Below, piece by piece: positions 32,066 to 42,930 of a stretch of DNA of 64,000 nt (within the stretch, counting starts at the first letter, position 1; the number at the start of each line of letters is the position of its first letter). This stretch comes from Novosphingobium album (ex Liu et al. 2023) (GTDB lineage: Bacteria; Pseudomonadota; Alphaproteobacteria; Sphingomonadales; Sphingomonadaceae): positions 1 to 64,000 of the forward strand of contig NZ_JARESE010000028.1 of NCBI RefSeq assembly GCF_029076845.1, in the 5' to 3' direction. The notes beneath the pieces were generated by a model. That model saw only the letters and a program-made list of their open reading frames with translations, made no database searches and was not told the origin of the DNA. A program made the translations under genes and the position numbers.

Positions 32066-33130
32066 CTAACCCGTCCAGCGGCCGAACCGGCGGCCCAGAA
32101 CGGTGAGCAGCTCGTATTGTGAAAGGCCGCTGCGCGCCGCCGCTTCGGGCAAGGCGTATTCGATCTCCACCCAGTCGCCCTCGCGCAGATCGGGCGCGGC
32201 GGAAAGGTCGATCACGGTCATGTCCATGCTCACCCGGCCCAGCACCGGCAGGCGCTGGCCATCGGCGATGACGCCGCCGGTGCCCGACCAGCAGCGCAGA
32301 TAGCCATCGGCATAGCCCAGCGCGATCGTGCCGATCCGCATCGCGCGTTCGGCAACGAAGATCTGGTTATAGCCGATCCCGTCGCCCGCCTGCACTTGCC
32401 GCGCCTGCATGATCGCCGCCTGCGGGCGCGCGACTTGCCGGATGGCGCCGGCAAGCTCGGGACGCGGCACACCACCATAGAGCGAAAGGCCGGGCCGCGT
32501 CAGGTCGCCGTGGTATTCGGGGCCCAGCACGATGCCCGCGCTGCTGGCAAGGCTGGCGCGGGCATGGCGCACTTGCCCGCGCGCCGCGTTCCAGCGGCCA
32601 AGCTGCACGGCGTTGAGCGGTACGTCCTCGTCCGCCGAGGCGAGGTGCGACAGCAGGATGTCGATATCCAGCGCGGCGATCGCCGCGTCACCCAGGTCGG
32701 CCATCGGCACGCCCAGGCGATTGATCCCGGTATCGACCATGAGATCGCAGCGCCCGCCCCCGGCAGCGAGCCAGCGGCGTGCTTGCGCCAGCGAATTGAT
32801 CACGGGCCTGGCCCCGGTGGCCCGCGCATAAGCCGCATCGGCGCCCGTCAGCGGCCCGTGCAGCACCGAGATCGCATCGGCCGGCACATGCCCGAGCAGT
32901 TCGCCCACCTCGCACCAGTGGGCAACGAAAAACGCCCCGCATCCCGCCGCCTGCAGCGCATCGGCCACCATGACCGCGCCAAGGCCATAGCCATTGGCCT
33001 TGACCGCGGCCCCGGCGCGCGCGCCGCCCGACAGACGGTCCAGCACCGTCCAGTTGGCTTGCAGCGCCTGCGTGTCGACCGCGAGCCTGAGCGCGGCGGA
33101 CGGTTCAGGCAACATCGTCTTCGAAGTCAC
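32066..33130 (-). CDS. alr: Alanine racemase
   Basis: 354 aa PLP enzyme making D-Ala for peptidoglycan. The PLP lysine is in AVKANGYGLG (about residue 44), GINRLGV and LASADEDVPLN lie in the barrel, and the catalytic Tyr is in GYNQIF. The C-terminal domain includes VSMDMTVIDLS. The start at 33130 overlaps the MFS stop by 26 nt; an internal ATG at 33115 (MLPEP) reduces this to 11 nt. It is translated right after the carrier gene. Confidence 0.93.
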   Translation of the reverse strand: MTSKTMLPEPSAALRLAVDTQALQANWTVLDRLSGGARAGAAVKANGYGLGAVMVADALQAAGCGAFFVAHWCEVGELLGHVPADAISVLHGPLTGADAAYARATGARPVINSLAQARRWLAAGGGRCDLMVDTGINRLGVPMADLGDAAIAALDIDILLSHLASADEDVPLNAVQLGRWNAARGQVRHARASLASSAGIVLGPEYHGDLTRPGLSLYGGVPRPELAGAIRQVARPQAAIMQARQVQAGDGIGYNQIFVAERAMRIGTIALGYADGYLRCWSGTGGVIADGQRLPVLGRVSMDMTVIDLSAAPDLREGDWVEIEYALPEAAARSGLSQYELLTVLGRRFGRWTG

Positions 33131-34769
33131 GCGGCGGCCCCGGCCTCAGCCCCCACCAGCCGACCAGCAGGGCAATGGCGACGACGACCCAGGTGTACCA
33201 CAGCCCGGCATAGGCATTGCCCGTCTTCGCGACGATGAAGCTGGCGATCAGCGGCAGGAACCCGCCCAGATAGCCCGCGCCGATGTGATAGGGGATCGAC
33301 ATCGAGCTGTAGCGGATGCGCGCCGGGAACATCTCGGACAGCAGCGCCGCCACCGAGCTGAAGGTCAGCCCCGAAAGCGCGCCGAGCACCAGCAGCACCG
33401 CGCCGATGCCGAGCAGGCTGGCCAGCGGCGGCGACTGTTTGGCGAAATCGTATCCCGCCTGTTCCAGCCAGGTCTTGAGCTGGGCCTGCCGCGCCGCCTT
33501 GTCGGCCCAGGGAAAGCCGCCCGCGGCCTGATCGAGCCGCACGTCGCGTTGCCCGATCGCCAGATCGAGCCCGCCCGGCGCCTGCGCCGCGGTGGCCGGC
33601 TTCACTTCATAGCTCACGCCCAGCCCGGTCAGATCCTGCAGCAGCTTGCCGCAGGGGGTGGCCTGTTCGGAAGCGAAGGGATCGTAATTGCAGTCCGTCC
33701 CGGTGATCACCACCGGCGCGCGCCGGGCCGCTTCGGCCAGGCCCGGATTGGCGAAGCTGCCCATCATCCAGAAGGCCGGGAACAGCAGGATCAGCGTCAG
33801 GATATCGCCGATCATGATCGGCTTCTTGCGCCCGATCTTGTCTGACAGCTTGCCGAAGATGATGAAGAAGCTCATCGAGACGAGCCCGGCCAGGCCCACG
33901 ACTATTTCCGCCGTCGTCTCGTCCATCCGCATCGGCCCCTTGAGGAACGACAGGCTGGAAAAGAACGCAGTGTACCAGATCGTCGTCAAACCGCCGGTCA
34001 CGCCGAACAGCGCCACGAAGATGCGCTTCTTGTTGCCGGGATAGGTGAAGCTTTCGACGAAGGGATTGCCCGCGATCTCGCCGGCGGCCTGCATCTCGCG
34101 GAACACCGGGCTTTCATTGAGCTTCAGGCGCATCCACAGCGAGATCGCCAGCAGCGCCAGCGAAAGCAGGAACGGCATCCGCCACCCCCATGCGTCGAAC
34201 GCCTCGGCCGGGATCAGGAAGCGGCAGGCCAGCACCACGATCACGCTGAGGACGAAACCGCCGACCACGCTGGCCTGGATGAAGCCGGTATAGAAACCGC
34301 GCCGGTTGGGCGGCGCGTGTTCCGACACATAGATCGCCGCGCCGCCGTATTCGCCGCCGAGCGCCAGTCCCTGAAGGATGCGCAGCAGGATGACGATGAT
34401 CGGCGCGGCCAGCCCGATCGAGGCGGCGGACGGGACCAGGCCCACGCCCGCCGTGGCAATGCCCATCAGCGTGACGGTGACGAGGAACGTGTATTTGCGC
34501 CCCAGCTTGTCGCCGATGAAGCCGAACAGGACCGCGCCCAGCGGCCGGAAGCCGAAGCCGACCGCGAACCCGGCCCAGACCAGCAGGATCTGCAGCGTCG
34601 CGTTGTCGGCGGGGAAGAAGGACTTGCCGATGATCCCGGCCAGGGTGCCGTAGATGAAGAAATCGTACCATTCGAACACCGTGCCGGCGGACGAGGCCGC
34701 GATGACCATGCGGACATCGGATACGCTGAGGTCTTCGTGTTCGCCGCTTGGCATGGTCGCTTCGGCCAT
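33105..34769 (-). CDS. MFS metabolite:H+ symporter with periplasmic insert
   Basis: 554 aa, ProP/KgtP/ShiA subfamily: SSAGTVFEWYDFFIYG in TM1, GRPLGAVLFGFIGDKLGRKYTF in loop 2-3, and LQGLALGGEYGGAAIYVSEHAP in TM4. Twelve helices. Between TM helices near residues 370-480 there is an insert of about 100 aa outside the membrane (ITGTDCNYDPFASEQATPCGKLLQDLTG and on) with two cysteines, longer than the standard loop. It ends FEDDVA. The ATG at 34769 has GGGAGAAGAC upstream. Substrate unknown; this family takes dicarboxylates, proline, shikimate and similar organic acids. Confidence 0.88.
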   Translation of the reverse strand: MAEATMPSGEHEDLSVSDVRMVIAASSAGTVFEWYDFFIYGTLAGIIGKSFFPADNATLQILLVWAGFAVGFGFRPLGAVLFGFIGDKLGRKYTFLVTVTLMGIATAGVGLVPSAASIGLAAPIIVILLRILQGLALGGEYGGAAIYVSEHAPPNRRGFYTGFIQASVVGGFVLSVIVVLACRFLIPAEAFDAWGWRMPFLLSLALLAISLWMRLKLNESPVFREMQAAGEIAGNPFVESFTYPGNKKRIFVALFGVTGGLTTIWYTAFFSSLSFLKGPMRMDETTAEIVVGLAGLVSMSFFIIFGKLSDKIGRKKPIMIGDILTLILLFPAFWMMGSFANPGLAEAARRAPVVITGTDCNYDPFASEQATPCGKLLQDLTGLGVSYEVKPATAAQAPGGLDLAIGQRDVRLDQAAGGFPWADKAARQAQLKTWLEQAGYDFAKQSPPLASLLGIGAVLLVLGALSGLTFSSVAALLSEMFPARIRYSSMSIPYHIGAGYLGGFLPLIASFIVAKTGNAYAGLWYTWVVVAIALLVGWWGLRPGPPRDFEDDVA

Positions 34770-34813
34770 GGTCTTCTCCCGCCAGTCCCAGACCTCGGCC
34801 CTTAGCGAGCGAT

Positions 34814-35233
34814 TCAGGGTGAGGGAAGCAGTTGCATCGCCGCCTTCCACGGCAGCATCACCGCACCGTGCCGGCCCGGATAATCGCGCGCGGCGGCGAT
34901 CGCGGCCAGGCCGGGCCAATCGGGCAAGGGCGCTGCGCCCGCCAACCAGCGCTCGATCGCCAGCCCGGCGGCATGAATATCGGCGCCTGTCAGGCCCACG
35001 GCCGCATCGGCGAAGATCGCCGCCGATGCCTGTCCGATCGCGCAGGCCTGGCTTTTGACCGCGACGCGCGCGATCCGGCCGGCATCGTCCAGCGCCAGCG
35101 CCAGCGTGATCGTGCTGCCGCAGCTTTTCGATCGCGCATCGCCTTGCAACGGCAAGTCCGCATCCCAGCGATAGCGCGAAAGCCCGGTGGCGAGCCCGAG
35201 CACTTCGGGCGTGTAAAGGACAGTGGCGGACAT
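34814..35233 (-). CDS. Iron-sulfur cluster scaffold-like protein (NifU_N/IscU fold)
   Basis: 139 aa. RSKSCGSTITLALALDD and VKSQACAIGQASAAIFADAAVG carry the first two conserved cysteines (C38, C64) of IscU/SufU scaffolds. The third usual cysteine, before LPW-x-A, is replaced: RHGAVMLPWKAAM. It may therefore not hold a cluster in the standard way. The frame extends upstream to 35422, but the ATG at 35233 matches the domain start. It is between the MFS and cvpA genes. Confidence 0.72.
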   Translation of the reverse strand: MSATVLYTPEVLGLATGLSRYRWDADLPLQGDARSKSCGSTITLALALDDAGRIARVAVKSQACAIGQASAAIFADAAVGLTGADIHAAGLAIERWLAGAAPLPDWPGLAAIAAARDYPGRHGAVMLPWKAAMQLLPSP

Positions 35234-35247
35234 GCTGCCGGGCGCGC

Positions 35248-35805
35248 TCAGGGCGTTTCGGGCGCGGGCGCTTCGGAAGGGGGCGTTTCGAGCGGCGCGT
35301 CCGCTTCGATCGCTTCCTCGCGCCGCTTTGCGATCATCGTGACCAGCGCCTCGCTCGCGGCGTTGATGAAGGGATAGGTGCGCGCCTGGGTGATCCAGGT
35401 CGGCCGCCCGCCCGGCCCCCACACCGTGTCATACCCCAGCACCAGCACGGAAAAGGCCAGCACGACGATGATCATGCCCTTCACCCCGCCAAAGCCGAAG
35501 CCCAGCACGCGGTCGATCGGGCCCAGCACCGAATTACGGCTCTTGTCGCCGGCCCATTTGGCGAACAGCTTGACCCCCGCGTAAGGCACCAGCAGCAGCA
35601 GGGCGAAGGCCAGCACGGCCGCGCCCGAGGGCGTGCCGACATGCGGCAGCAGCGCGGCGGTCAGCGGCGTGTGCAGCCCGTGAATGGCGAGAATCGCCAG
35701 CACCCAGGCGCACAGCGCGAAGATTTCCTGCACGAAACCACGGAAAAAGCCCGTTACGGCGCTGACGCCGACGAAAAGCAGAACGGCGATATCGAACCCT
35801 GTCAT
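35248..35805 (-). CDS. cvpA: CvpA-family membrane protein
   Basis: 185 aa. Four hydrophobic segments (DIAVLLFVGVSAVTGFFRGF, WVLAILAIHGL, AAVLAFALLLLVPYAGVK, MIIVVLAFSVLVLGYD) with RGFVQEIFALCAW and GPIDRVLGFGFGGVKG, the signature of CvpA. The C-terminus is acidic/proline-rich (ETPPSEAPAPETP). CvpA is needed for colicin V production in E. coli and for envelope/stress tolerance elsewhere; the molecular role is unsettled. It is 12 nt after the radA stop. Confidence 0.9.
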   Translation of the reverse strand: MTGFDIAVLLFVGVSAVTGFFRGFVQEIFALCAWVLAILAIHGLHTPLTAALLPHVGTPSGAAVLAFALLLLVPYAGVKLFAKWAGDKSRNSVLGPIDRVLGFGFGGVKGMIIVVLAFSVLVLGYDTVWGPGGRPTWITQARTYPFINAASEALVTMIAKRREEAIEADAPLETPPSEAPAPETP

Positions 35806-35817
35806 CAGGGCGCGAAA

Positions 35818-37185
35818 TTATGCATCCGCGAGCACGCGGTCAACGAGGTTCGGCAACAGGCCCAGTTCGGTAAAGCGCACGCCCGTCTCGCCCGCCCGGG
35901 GCCCGGCGGGGCCGAAGGCGCGGCCAAAGCCGAGCTTGGCCGATTCCCGCTGGCGGATGGCGGCGTGCGCCACCCGGCGAATCTCTCCGGCCAGCGAGAC
36001 TTCGCCGAACCACACCGCGTCGCCCGGCAGCGGCTTGTCGCCCAGCGCGGAGACCAGCGCGGCGGCCACCGCCAGATCGGCGGCGGGATCGGCCAGCCGG
36101 TATCCCCCGGCGACATTCAGATAGACTTCGGCGCTGGAGAAATTGAGCCCGCAGCGCGCCTCCAGCACCGCCAGCAGCATGGCCAGCCGGCCGGTATCCC
36201 AGCCCACCACTGCCCGGCGCGGCGTCGCGCCGCTTTGCAGCCGGACGATCAGCGCCTGGATCTCGACCAGCACGGGCCGCGTCCCCTCCATCGCCGGAAA
36301 CACCGCGCTGCCCGCCACCGGCTCTTCCCGGCCCGAGAGGAACAGCGTGGAGGGATTGCCCACTTCGGCCAGCCCCTGCCCTTCCATCGCGAAGACGCCG
36401 ATCTCGTCCACCGGACCAAAGCGGTTCTTCAACGAGCGCAGGATGCGGTACTGGTGGCTGCGCTCCCCCTCGAAGCTCATCACCACGTCGACCATGTGTT
36501 CCAGCACGCGCGGCCCCGCGATCGTGCCGTCCTTGGTGACGTGGCCGACAAGGAACAGCGCGACGCCGTTTTCCTTGGCATAGCGGATCAGCTCGAAAGC
36601 GCAGCCGCGCACCTGGCTGACCGTGCCGGGCGCGCCTTCGATCTGGTCCGAATGCATCGTCTGGATCGAATCGATCACCAGCAGCGCGGGCGGTGCCATG
36701 CCGCCCAGCGTCGTCAGGATATCGCGCACCGATGTCGCGGCGGCAAGGCGGATCGGCGCGTCCGACAGGCCCAGCCGCTCGGCCCGCAGCCGCACTTGCC
36801 CCGCCGCTTCCTCGCCACTCACATAGACCGCCTCCGCCCCGGCGCGTGCGATGTTCGCCGCGACCTGCAGCAGCAGCGTCGACTTGCCGATGCCCGGATC
36901 GCCGCCCATCAGGATCGCCGATCCCGGCACCAGCCCGCCCCCCAGCGCGCGATCGAACTCGGCGATGCCGCTGGCGCGCCGTTGCAGCCTCTCGCCCGGC
37001 GCGTCGAGCGGCTCGAAACGGATGGCGCGGCCGCCCGAAGAGAGATCGTGCCTGGCGGAAAACACTGTCTTGGGCGCATCCTCGGCCAGCGTGTTCCACT
37101 CGCCGCAATCGGGACACTGGCCCTGCCAGCGGTGCGTCACACCGCCGCAGGCCTGGCAGACATATTGGCGTTTGGGCTTGGCCAT
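35818..37185 (-). CDS. radA: DNA repair protein RadA
   Basis: 455 aa helicase in homologous recombination. C4 zinc finger CQACGGVTHRWQGQCPDC at the N-terminus, RecA-like ATPase with Walker A GGDPGIGKSTL, the RadA-specific KNRFG motif (SLKNRFGPVDEIGVF), and a C-terminal Lon-like domain. It is followed by cvpA, the usual alphaproteobacterial pairing. Confidence 0.96.
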   Translation of the reverse strand: MAKPKRQYVCQACGGVTHRWQGQCPDCGEWNTLAEDAPKTVFSARHDLSSGGRAIRFEPLDAPGERLQRRASGIAEFDRALGGGLVPGSAILMGGDPGIGKSTLLLQVAANIARAGAEAVYVSGEEAAGQVRLRAERLGLSDAPIRLAAATSVRDILTTLGGMAPPALLVIDSIQTMHSDQIEGAPGTVSQVRGCAFELIRYAKENGVALFLVGHVTKDGTIAGPRVLEHMVDVVMSFEGERSHQYRILRSLKNRFGPVDEIGVFAMEGQGLAEVGNPSTLFLSGREEPVAGSAVFPAMEGTRPVLVEIQALIVRLQSGATPRRAVVGWDTGRLAMLLAVLEARCGLNFSSAEVYLNVAGGYRLADPAADLAVAAALVSALGDKPLPGDAVWFGEVSLAGEIRRVAHAAIRQRESAKLGFGRAFGPAGPRAGETGVRFTELGLLPNLVDRVLADA

Positions 37186-37268
37186 GGCGGCTGCATAGAC
37201 AGAACATTGCGCGAACGCAATTGCCAGCGCGGGCTTCCTTCGCCTATGCCATGCGGCAAGGGAGGATC

Positions 37269-39593
37269 ATGCGCCAGAAGGAACTGCGGATCGCGCTCAT
37301 CTGCTACGGCGGCATCAGCCTTGCGGTCTATATGCACGGCGTGACCAAGGAGCTGTGGAAAGCGCTGCGCGCCAGCCGGGCGTTCTGGTCCGGCCAGGAA
37401 CCGCCCGGCGGGACCGAGGCGGTCTATGCCCGGCTGTTGCGCCTGCTGGAAGACCGGCACGGCCTGCGGCTGCGGCTGATGACCGACATCGTCGCCGGGG
37501 CCAGCGCGGGCGGGATCAATTCCGTGCTGCTGGCCCAGGCGATCCATTCGGGGCAATCGCTCGATCCCCTGACCGAGCTGTGGCTGGAACGCGCCGATGT
37601 CGATGTGCTGCTCGATCCCGACGCGCGGCCATGGTCGCGCGCGGCCAAGTTCTGGGCCAGCCCGCTCGTCTCCTATCTGCTGCACCGGCCGGGCGACGCG
37701 GTTTCCGCCAGCGTCGCGCCCGAAACGCGCGAGGAAGTGCGCGAGAAGCTTTCGCGCCTGATCCGCTCGCGCTGGTTCGAGCCGCCGTTCAGCGGCATCG
37801 GCTTTTCGCGCCTGATCCGCGAGGCGCTGGCGGCGATGGCGCGCACGCCCGATGGCGACCCGCTGCTGCCGCCCGGCCACCCGCTCGACCTGTTCGTGAC
37901 CGCGACGGACTTTTCCGGCCATCTCGAAGCGCTGCGGCTGCATTCGCCGCCGCTGGTGGCAGAAAGCGAGCACCGCCTGACGATCGGCTTTCGCCGCGCC
38001 ACGCCCGCCACGCCGGGCAGCGAGCTGGCCTCGCCGCTCGAACTGGTCTTCGCCGCGCGCGCGACGGCGAGCTTTCCCGGCGCCTTCCCGCCGCTGCAAG
38101 TGGCCGAGATCGACGCGCTGGCGCGCGAGGACGGCATACCCTGGCCCGGCCGCGACGCGTTCCTGTGGCGGGTCATGCCCGAGCACGGGCGGCAAGGCGA
38201 TCTGGAGGCGGTGGCGCTGATCGACGGTTCGGTGCTGGTCAACGCGCCTTTCGCCGATGCCATGGGCGTGCTGCGCGATCGCCCGGCCCACCGCGAGGTC
38301 GACCGGCGCTTCGTCTATATCGACCCGACGCCCGATCGCGCGCCGCCGGGCCAGCGGGCCGGGCGCGACATGCCGGGGTTCTTCTCGGTGATCTTCGGCT
38401 CGCTTTCGGCGATCCCGCGCGAACAGCCGATCCGCGACAACCTGGAGACGATCGAGCGGCAATCGGGCGAGATGGCGACGCTGGGCGCGATCGTCAGCGC
38501 GCTGCGCCCCGAGGTGGAGGAAGCGGTCGAGCGCCTGTTCGGCCGCACGCTGTTCTTCGGCCGCCCCACGCCCAGGCGGCTGGCCGCGTGGCGATCGAAA
38601 GCGCAGCAGGCGGCGTGGGAGCAATCGGGCTTTGCCTATCACGGCTATGCGCAAGTCAAGTTCACGGCGGTGGTGAACATGCTGGCCAAGCTGGTGTTCG
38701 ATGCCGCCCCATCGCTCGAACTGGGTTCGCCGGAGCCGGTCGCGCGGCTGCTGGCGGCCCATTTCGCCGCGAACGGGCTCGATCGCATGTCGGCCCTGCG
38801 CGGCGGCAGTTCGCCCCAAGCGGTCGCCTTCTTCCGCACGCACGATCTGGCCTTCCGGGTGCGGCGCCTGCGGCTGCTGGCCCGGCGCGTGACGCAGGAG
38901 TGGGAGGCCGACGCCTCGGTGACGGAAGACGCACGCGATCATGCGCGCGGCGCGATCTATCAGGCGCTGGCGCTTTACCTCGAGCTGGAACCCTCGGCCT
39001 CGCTGGGCGAGGCGTTTCGCGAGGTGGCGGCCGGCGTGTTCGACGATCCGGGCCACGTGGTCGACTGGATCGCGCGGGCGCGGGCGCTTGCCGAAGTAGA
39101 CGCGCGGGTCGATGCGATCCTGTCCGAAGCGATGGCGGCCATGCCCGAGACGCTGCGCCGCCGGGTGCTGCTCGCCTACCTCGGCTTCCCCTTCTACGAC
39201 ACCGCCACCCTGCCTTTGCTGCGCGGCGAAGGGCTGACCGAATTCGATCCGATCAAGGTGGATCGCATCTCGCCCGACGATTGCCACGCGATCCGCTCGG
39301 GCGGCGCGCACGAGACGCTGCGCGGCACCGAATTCTACAACTTCGGTGCCTTCTTCAGCCGCGCCTATCGCGAGAACGACTACTTGTGGGGCCGGCTGCA
39401 CGGCGCCGAGCGCATGATCGACCTGATCGCCTCGGCGCAGGACGAGAAGCAGCCCGTGCCGCAAGGCGAGCTGGCCGCGCTGCGGCGTACGGCGTTCCTG
39501 GCCATTCTGGACGAGGAAGAGGAACGGCTCACCGCCGACCCGGGCCTGATCGCGGGCATTCGCGGCGAAGTGCTGGCGACGCCCGGTTCCTGA
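37269..39593 (+). CDS. Large patatin-like phospholipase
   Basis: 774 aa. N-terminal patatin fold: oxyanion loop ICYGGISLAVYMHGV, nucleophile GASAGGINS (about residue 78) and catalytic Asp in IDGSVLVNAPF (about 318), forming a Ser-Asp dyad. The C-terminal 400 residues are helical with no recognised domain, as in the long patatin-like proteins of proteobacteria. The ATG at 37269 has AGGGAGG just upstream; longer in-frame starts would lie over radA. Divergent from radA, convergent with dnaJ. Likely a lipid acyl hydrolase; substrate unknown. Confidence 0.9.
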   Translation: MRQKELRIALICYGGISLAVYMHGVTKELWKALRASRAFWSGQEPPGGTEAVYARLLRLLEDRHGLRLRLMTDIVAGASAGGINSVLLAQAIHSGQSLDPLTELWLERADVDVLLDPDARPWSRAAKFWASPLVSYLLHRPGDAVSASVAPETREEVREKLSRLIRSRWFEPPFSGIGFSRLIREALAAMARTPDGDPLLPPGHPLDLFVTATDFSGHLEALRLHSPPLVAESEHRLTIGFRRATPATPGSELASPLELVFAARATASFPGAFPPLQVAEIDALAREDGIPWPGRDAFLWRVMPEHGRQGDLEAVALIDGSVLVNAPFADAMGVLRDRPAHREVDRRFVYIDPTPDRAPPGQRAGRDMPGFFSVIFGSLSAIPREQPIRDNLETIERQSGEMATLGAIVSALRPEVEEAVERLFGRTLFFGRPTPRRLAAWRSKAQQAAWEQSGFAYHGYAQVKFTAVVNMLAKLVFDAAPSLELGSPEPVARLLAAHFAANGLDRMSALRGGSSPQAVAFFRTHDLAFRVRRLRLLARRVTQEWEADASVTEDARDHARGAIYQALALYLELEPSASLGEAFREVAAGVFDDPGHVVDWIARARALAEVDARVDAILSEAMAAMPETLRRRVLLAYLGFPFYDTATLPLLRGEGLTEFDPIKVDRISPDDCHAIRSGGAHETLRGTEFYNFGAFFSRAYRENDYLWGRLHGAERMIDLIASAQDEKQPVPQGELAALRRTAFLAILDEEEERLTADPGLIAGIRGEVLATPGS

Positions 39594-39621
39594 CCGCATC
39601 GCGGCGGCCGGGAACGGGCCA

Positions 39622-40752
39622 TCATTCCGTCAGATCGTTCCAGGCATCCTTGATGCGATCGAAAAAGCCTTTCGAGCCGGGGCATTCCTCGCCGGTTTCG
39701 GTGGCCTGCAATTCCTGCAACAGTTCCTTCTGGCGCGCCGAGAGCCTGGTCGGCGTTTCGACCGTGATCTCGATCACCAGATCGCCCCGTCCCCGCCCTT
39801 GCAGCACGGGCATTCCCGCGCCGCGCTTGCGGAGCTGCTTGCCGGACTGGATGCCGGCCGGAATATCGAGCGCGATGCGTTCGCCGTCGATGCCGGGAAT
39901 GTCGATCGAGCCGCCCAGCGCCGCCGTGGTGAACGTGATCGGCACGCGCGTGATCAGCGTGGTGCCCTCGCGCTCGAACACGGCGTGCCGCTTGACGTGA
40001 AGGAAGATATAAAGATCGCCCGGCGGCGCGCCGAACGGGCCCGCCTCGCCCTTGCCCGAAACGCGGATGCGCGTGCCCGAATCGACGCCTGGGGGCACTT
40101 CGATCTGGAGCGATTGCGGCTTGTCCATGCGGCCTTCGCCGCGGCAGGCGCGGCACGGCTTTTCGATCACTTCGCCGCGCCCGTGGCAGGTGGGGCACGT
40201 CCGCTCGACCACGAAGAAGCCCTGCTGCGCGCGCACCTTGCCGTGCCCGCCGCACATGTTGCAGCGGCGCGTGCCGGTGCCCGGCTCGGCGCCCGAGCCC
40301 GAGCAAGGCTCGCAGGTCTGCGAGACTTCGATGGTGATCTCGGTCTTGCTGCCGTTGAACGCCTCTTCGAGCGTGACTTCCATGTCATAGCGCAAGTCGG
40401 CCCCGCGCCGGGCCTGCTGGCGGCCACCGCCGCCGAAAGCCTGACCAAAGATCGATTCGAAGATATCGCCGATATCGCCGAAATCGGCCGCGCCGCCACC
40501 GCCGCCGCCCATGCCGCCCTGTTCGAAGGCGGCGTGGCCATAGCGATCATAAGCCGCGCGCTTCTGCGGGTCCTTCAGGCAATCGTAAGCCTGGCTGATC
40601 GCCTTGAAGCGCGCCTCGGAATCCTGGCACCCCGGATTCTTGTCCGGGTGATAGCGCATGGCGAGCCGGCGGTAGGCGGACTTGATCGTCTTCTCGTCCG
40701 CCGTGCGCTCAACCTCGAGCAATTGGTAGTAGTCGATTTCCGTCGCTGACAC
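39622..40752 (-). CDS. dnaJ: Chaperone DnaJ
   Basis: 376 aa Hsp40 co-chaperone that stimulates DnaK ATPase. J domain with YHPDKNPG, Gly-rich region (GGMGGGGGG), four zinc-finger CxxCxGxG repeats (CEPCSGSG, CNMCGGHG, CPTCHGRG, CRACRGEG), and C-terminal substrate domains. The GTG at 40752 (VSATEIDYYQLLEV) is the family start; a TTG at 40767 would add 5 residues. It is downstream of dnaK with a 77-nt gap containing a hairpin. Confidence 0.95.
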   Translation of the reverse strand: MSATEIDYYQLLEVERTADEKTIKSAYRRLAMRYHPDKNPGCQDSEARFKAISQAYDCLKDPQKRAAYDRYGHAAFEQGGMGGGGGGAADFGDIGDIFESIFGQAFGGGGRQQARRGADLRYDMEVTLEEAFNGSKTEITIEVSQTCEPCSGSGAEPGTGTRRCNMCGGHGKVRAQQGFFVVERTCPTCHGRGEVIEKPCRACRGEGRMDKPQSLQIEVPPGVDSGTRIRVSGKGEAGPFGAPPGDLYIFLHVKRHAVFEREGTTLITRVPITFTTAALGGSIDIPGIDGERIALDIPAGIQSGKQLRKRGAGMPVLQGRGRGDLVIEITVETPTRLSARQKELLQELQATETGEECPGSKGFFDRIKDAWNDLTE

Positions 40753-40776
40753 GTTCCGATTCCCCAATCGAACCTA

Positions 40777-40809
40777 GCCGCCACCGATACGAAACGCATC
40801 GGTGGCGGC
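40777..40809 (-). promoter_or_regulatory. Intercistronic hairpin between dnaK and dnaJ
   Basis: A perfect 12-bp stem (40777-40788 with 40798-40809; GCCGCCACCGAT and its complement) with a 9-nt loop, and no U-run. It lies in the 77-nt dnaK-dnaJ gap, so it may partly terminate or protect the dnaK message and keep DnaJ below DnaK. Confidence 0.7.
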
Positions 40810-40829
40810 CACGGTTATCATCTGGACAA

Positions 40830-42740
<1,911 letters not shown>

Positions 42741-42842
42741 TATCCCCATTCCTCACGTCGTGGTTGACACCGCGCGGATCGTCTCCCGAAATCACGGCAA
42801 GACGGCTTGGCGGCTCGATGACGTTCCATGTCGTCGGGGGCG

Positions 42843-42870
42843 ATATAGGAGCGGTTTTGCTTGGCACAAG
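42843..42870 (-). promoter_or_regulatory. Sigma-32 (RpoH) promoter of dnaK-dnaJ
   Basis: On the minus strand CTTG (42870-42867), 17 nt, then CCTATAT (42849-42843), a perfect match to the alphaproteobacterial RpoH consensus CTTG-N17/18-CYTATNT. It predicts a start near 42836 and a leader of about 95 nt to the dnaK ATG. Confidence 0.85.
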
Positions 42871-42930
42871 AGCCGTCTGACGGCATTAGGCCGGTCCAGA
42901 ATTCGAACACCTGAGAAGGGGATTTTCGCC

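Noticed and set aside
37137..39599. 820-codon open frame opposite the patatin gene
   Set aside because: Long GC-driven shadow; the plus strand carries GxSxG and DG motifs and a strong ribosome-binding site.
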